Of a stretch of 64,000 nucleotides of DNA, positions 62,563-64,000 are shown piece after piece; the stretch's first letter is position 1; each line of letters starts with the position of its first letter. A model generated the notes under the pieces. The model did not search any database. It was not told the origin of the DNA and saw only the letters and a list, made by a program, of their open reading frames with translations. Both the position numbers and the translations under genes were made by a program. The stretch comes from a virus: IMG/VR virus record IMGVR_UViG_3300029266_000670, positions 1 to 64,000 of that record; one strand, given 5' to 3'.

Positions 62563-62761
62563 TAAGTTTCTCCACCTTAAGGGCATCTTCTCTTTTTGCA
62601 AGAAGATCGAGCCAGTGTTGCTTTTCATTATCACATTGTCTAATTCGAATCTCTGCTATATCTCTAAGGTGACTCGAAGTTAGATCATAACAAGAATGCT
62701 GTCTTACAAATATGAGTTCTTTACCATCCCAAGTTACTTCGGACATCCATTCTGTATTCAT
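62555..62761 (-). CDS. 68-aa unknown soluble protein
   Basis: The start overlaps the preceding stop (ATGA) and the end overlaps the membrane gene, so it is one of three coupled small genes. The N-terminal half is beta-like (WMSEVTWDGKELIFVRQHSCYDL) and the C-terminal half is a charged helix (HLRDIAEIRIRQCDNEKQHWLDLLAKREDALKVEK). Function is not known. Confidence 0.6.
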   Translation of the reverse strand: MNTEWMSEVTWDGKELIFVRQHSCYDLTSSHLRDIAEIRIRQCDNEKQHWLDLLAKREDALKVEKLNV

Positions 62762-63039
62762 TTGTGGTTCTTCCTAAACTGATTATTGTTATCATTTGCG
62801 TCCGCCGCGGCATCTTGTGCATACCACTCGGCGTAAATAATTCCTGCTTCATCTAGGCGAGTTGCCCCTTCAGGAGAGAAGGTTGCTAACTTCTCAACTT
62901 CTTCTTGTCCTTCTTTTGAGATCCACGCATCAAATTCGTAAGTAAATCGAGCAAGATCATTCTTACCCATAATCTTACCAGTGATAAAGCAGATGTCTTC
63001 TTTGAAGTCTATCCAATTTAGATTTTTATTTTTTTCCAT
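62758..63039 (-). CDS. 93-aa unknown acidic protein, first gene of the small-gene operon
   Basis: The frame extends upstream to 63123, but the promoter -10 hexamer lies at 63046-63051, so the longer start would be upstream of transcription. The ATG at 63037-63039 sits exactly 6 nt after TATAAT and would be the first base of a leaderless mRNA; the ATG at 63045 abuts the -10. The protein (MEKNKNLNWIDFKEDICFITGKIMGKNDLARFTYEFDAWI...) is acidic and soluble, ending with an Asp/Asn-rich tail. No family recognised. Confidence 0.65.
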   Translation of the reverse strand: MEKNKNLNWIDFKEDICFITGKIMGKNDLARFTYEFDAWISKEGQEEVEKLATFSPEGATRLDEAGIIYAEWYAQDAAADANDNNNQFRKNHK

Positions 63040-63045
63040 GCTCAT

Positions 63046-63074
63046 ATTATATAAACCTTCAAGAGAACTGTCAA
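63046..63074 (-). promoter_or_regulatory. Consensus sigma70 promoter, predicted leaderless
   Basis: Perfect TTGACA (63069-63074), 17-bp spacer and perfect TATAAT (63046-63051). The ATG at 63039 follows after 6 nt, matching the uvsY and 55 promoters. The -35 overlaps the 3' end of the upstream gene. Confidence 0.85.
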
Positions 63075-63310
63075 TTAGTAAATAACGTTTTTGTACTTGC
63101 TGTGTTTGTAACAATTTTAACATCAGGAATGCCGAATATTGTCACACTTCTAGTTTCTGTTTTTGGTTGTTTAATTTTTAAGCCAGTCTGGGTAAAATTG
63201 GCATTATGTAAACCTTCGATGTAGATTTTTACTTTATTGGTAGTGCTAGACGAAAGTTTAGTTTTCATCTGTGTATTATCCGTATCATGTATTACGATTT
63301 TATTTTTCAT
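63071..63310 (-). CDS. 79-aa unknown protein
   Basis: The start overlaps the stop of the preceding gene (TAATG). The product is basic and beta-rich with many Thr, Lys and Ile (MKNKIVIHDTDNTQMKTKLSSSTTNKVKIYIEG...). Its 3' end contains the -35 of the next promoter. It is probably co-transcribed late with the virion-like gene upstream. Function unknown. Confidence 0.6.
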   Translation of the reverse strand: MKNKIVIHDTDNTQMKTKLSSSTTNKVKIYIEGLHNANFTQTGLKIKQPKTETRSVTIFGIPDVKIVTNTASTKTLFTN

Positions 63311-63762
63311 TACCGTGTTACATCCGAAGAAACATTAAATCGCCCTTCGACAATTCTAGAAACAGTTCCATCGGTTGCAGTTAATTCTAGATCATAGAAA
63401 TGTCTACCCTTTGGTGCATTCTTCATTGTAGTGTGGTCTGCAAGAACGAATATACCACCAGTTATTCCTGCGGTGGTTCCAGTAGAACCAGCGTTGAGGT
63501 AAATACCACCAGATCCAGAAGTTCCATCGTATGTCGCACCAACCACATATTCACCCGTCGATCCGCCACCAGTCAGTCCTCTTTCGTAGGTGTTACCCGA
63601 AAAATGAAGTAGAATTCCTGATGCATCGATATGTCTACGGACTTGCAGATCGGCAGTATAACCACTAAGATCAATCCCAACTGATCCTAATGTTTGATAC
63701 TCTACAAATAGTTTAAAAGATGATCCACGATCCACATTAATATCATGCTTTGCTGATGTCAT
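63310..63762 (-). CDS. Conserved virion-like protein (BppU-type N-terminal beta sandwich)
   Basis: A 150-aa protein with the pattern found in many marine phage virion proteins: HDINVDRGSSFKLFVEYQTLGSVGIDLSGYTADLQVRRHID at the start and GRHFYDLELTATDGTVSRIVEGRFNVSSDVTR at the end. That pair of motifs frames an Ig/BppU-N-like beta sandwich. A Gly/Thr-rich insertion (residues ~58-105) sits between. It has a CATAAATA late box 18 nt upstream and a GGGAG Shine-Dalgarno, which agrees with a structural role. Confidence 0.7.
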   Translation of the reverse strand: MTSAKHDINVDRGSSFKLFVEYQTLGSVGIDLSGYTADLQVRRHIDASGILLHFSGNTYERGLTGGGSTGEYVVGATYDGTSGSGGIYLNAGSTGTTAGITGGIFVLADHTTMKNAPKGRHFYDLELTATDGTVSRIVEGRFNVSSDVTR

Positions 63763-63780
63763 AGTGATCTCCCTTTATTC

Positions 63781-63788
63781 TATTTATG
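63781..63788 (-). promoter_or_regulatory. Late promoter box CATAAATA
   Basis: The same variant as at gene 23, 18 nt upstream of the virion-like gene and just downstream of the tRNA. Confidence 0.65.
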
Positions 63789-63795
63789 TATCTAA

Positions 63796-63880
63796 TACGG
63801 CTGGTGGGACTCGAACCCACATGAGGGAAACCCTCGACAGATTTTAAGTCTGTTGCGTCTGCCAATTCCGCCACAGCCGC
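63796..63880 (-). tRNA. tRNA-Leu (UAA anticodon)
   Basis: The 85-nt minus-strand sequence folds as a class II tRNA: acceptor GCGGCTG with CAGCCGT (one G-U end pair), anticodon arm ACAGA-CTTAAAA-TCTGT with anticodon TAA, a long variable arm closed by GAGGG/CCCTC, and T arm GTGGG-TTCGAGT-CCCAC. The 3' CCA is not encoded and must be added. TTA is a frequent Leu codon in these AT-rich genes. Confidence 0.95.
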
Positions 63881-63886
63881 TTTAGT

Positions 63887-64000
63887 TTATCGAACCTTCT
63901 TACCGTTACCTCTACGAGAAGTTTTCGCAGGAGCGTTACCCTTAGTCACCTTTGAATTTCGGGGAGATCCTGCCTTCATCATGTTATTAACGTGCTTAGA
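63887..64000 (-). CDS. C-terminal end of a basic protein, 5' part outside window
   Basis: A frame open from the window edge to a TAA at 63887-63889, just upstream of the tRNA on the same strand. The visible 37 residues are Lys/Arg/Gly/Ser-rich (AGSPRNSKVTKGNAPAKTSRRG, ending NGKKVR). Two ATGs at 63979 and 63982 lack a Shine-Dalgarno, so this is more likely the tail of a longer gene. No function can be given. Confidence 0.45.
   Translation of the reverse strand, partial: SKHVNNMMKAGSPRNSKVTKGNAPAKTSRRGNGKKVR

Noticed and set aside
62562-62634. Longer N-terminus for the two-span membrane protein
   Set aside because: It would lie inside the 68-aa gene; the ATG overlapping that gene's stop with GGAG upstream is a better start.

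Overview
This window is part of the genome of a T4-like contractile-tailed phage (a myovirus). It carries the core T4 genes in the order typical of marine relatives such as the cyanophage/pelagiphage-type 'far' T4s: 46-47-55, uvsW-uvsY, the head and neck block 23-22-21-20-19-18-17-16-15-14-13, a tail-fibre block, the baseplate wedge/hub block, and the 32-33 pair. The DNA is AT-rich and genes are packed with stop/start overlaps. No integrase, photosynthesis gene or insertion sequence is visible. The host cannot be read from the window.

Layout. 1-6933 (minus strand): a PLP-enzyme-like gene cut by the window edge, recombination nuclease gp46/gp47, late sigma factor gp55, an Sm-like protein, helicase UvsW, a degenerate deaminase-fold protein and recombination mediator UvsY. 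6965-20319 (minus): tail-tube paralogue, capsid, scaffold, protease, portal, tube, sheath, terminase and neck genes. 20347-32440 (minus): adhesin and tail-fibre genes with LamG-like, beta-helix, jelly-roll and collar modules. 32437-51360 (minus): baseplate genes, including gp8, gp6, gp25, a PAAR tip, a lysozyme-less gp5 spike, gp27, gp53 and gp48. 51387-55853 (plus): gp4, a conserved unknown, a gp54-like protein, gp26 with a programmed-frameshift extension, and the tape measure. 55911-57114 (minus): gp32 and gp33. 57211-61974 (plus): two large unknown proteins. 61995-64000 (minus): small membrane proteins, a structured RNA element, small unknown genes, a virion-like protein, tRNA-Leu(UAA) and a partial gene.

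Regulation. Sigma70-type promoters precede uvsY, 55, 32, 33 and the gene ending at 62758. In three of them (uvsY, 55 and the last) the -10 hexamer lies exactly 6 nt before an ATG with no Shine-Dalgarno sequence, which implies leaderless mRNAs. Late genes carry TATAAATA or CATAAATA boxes read by gp55/gp33, and there may be a CATACATA-type variant. Clear intrinsic terminators follow 23, 18 and 32.

The strongest unusual signals are: (1) a -1 frameshift cassette at the end of gene 26 (T TTT TTT, 7-nt spacer, 11-bp stem-loop) that opens a 57-codon extension running up to the tape-measure gene; (2) the shared leaderless early-promoter architecture; (3) a cytidine/dCMP-deaminase-fold protein that has lost all zinc ligands, placed between uvsY and uvsW; (4) a PLP-enzyme-like gene translationally coupled to gene 46; (5) a nested hairpin RNA at 62175-62260. 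All calls come from reading the sequence; no database search was run.
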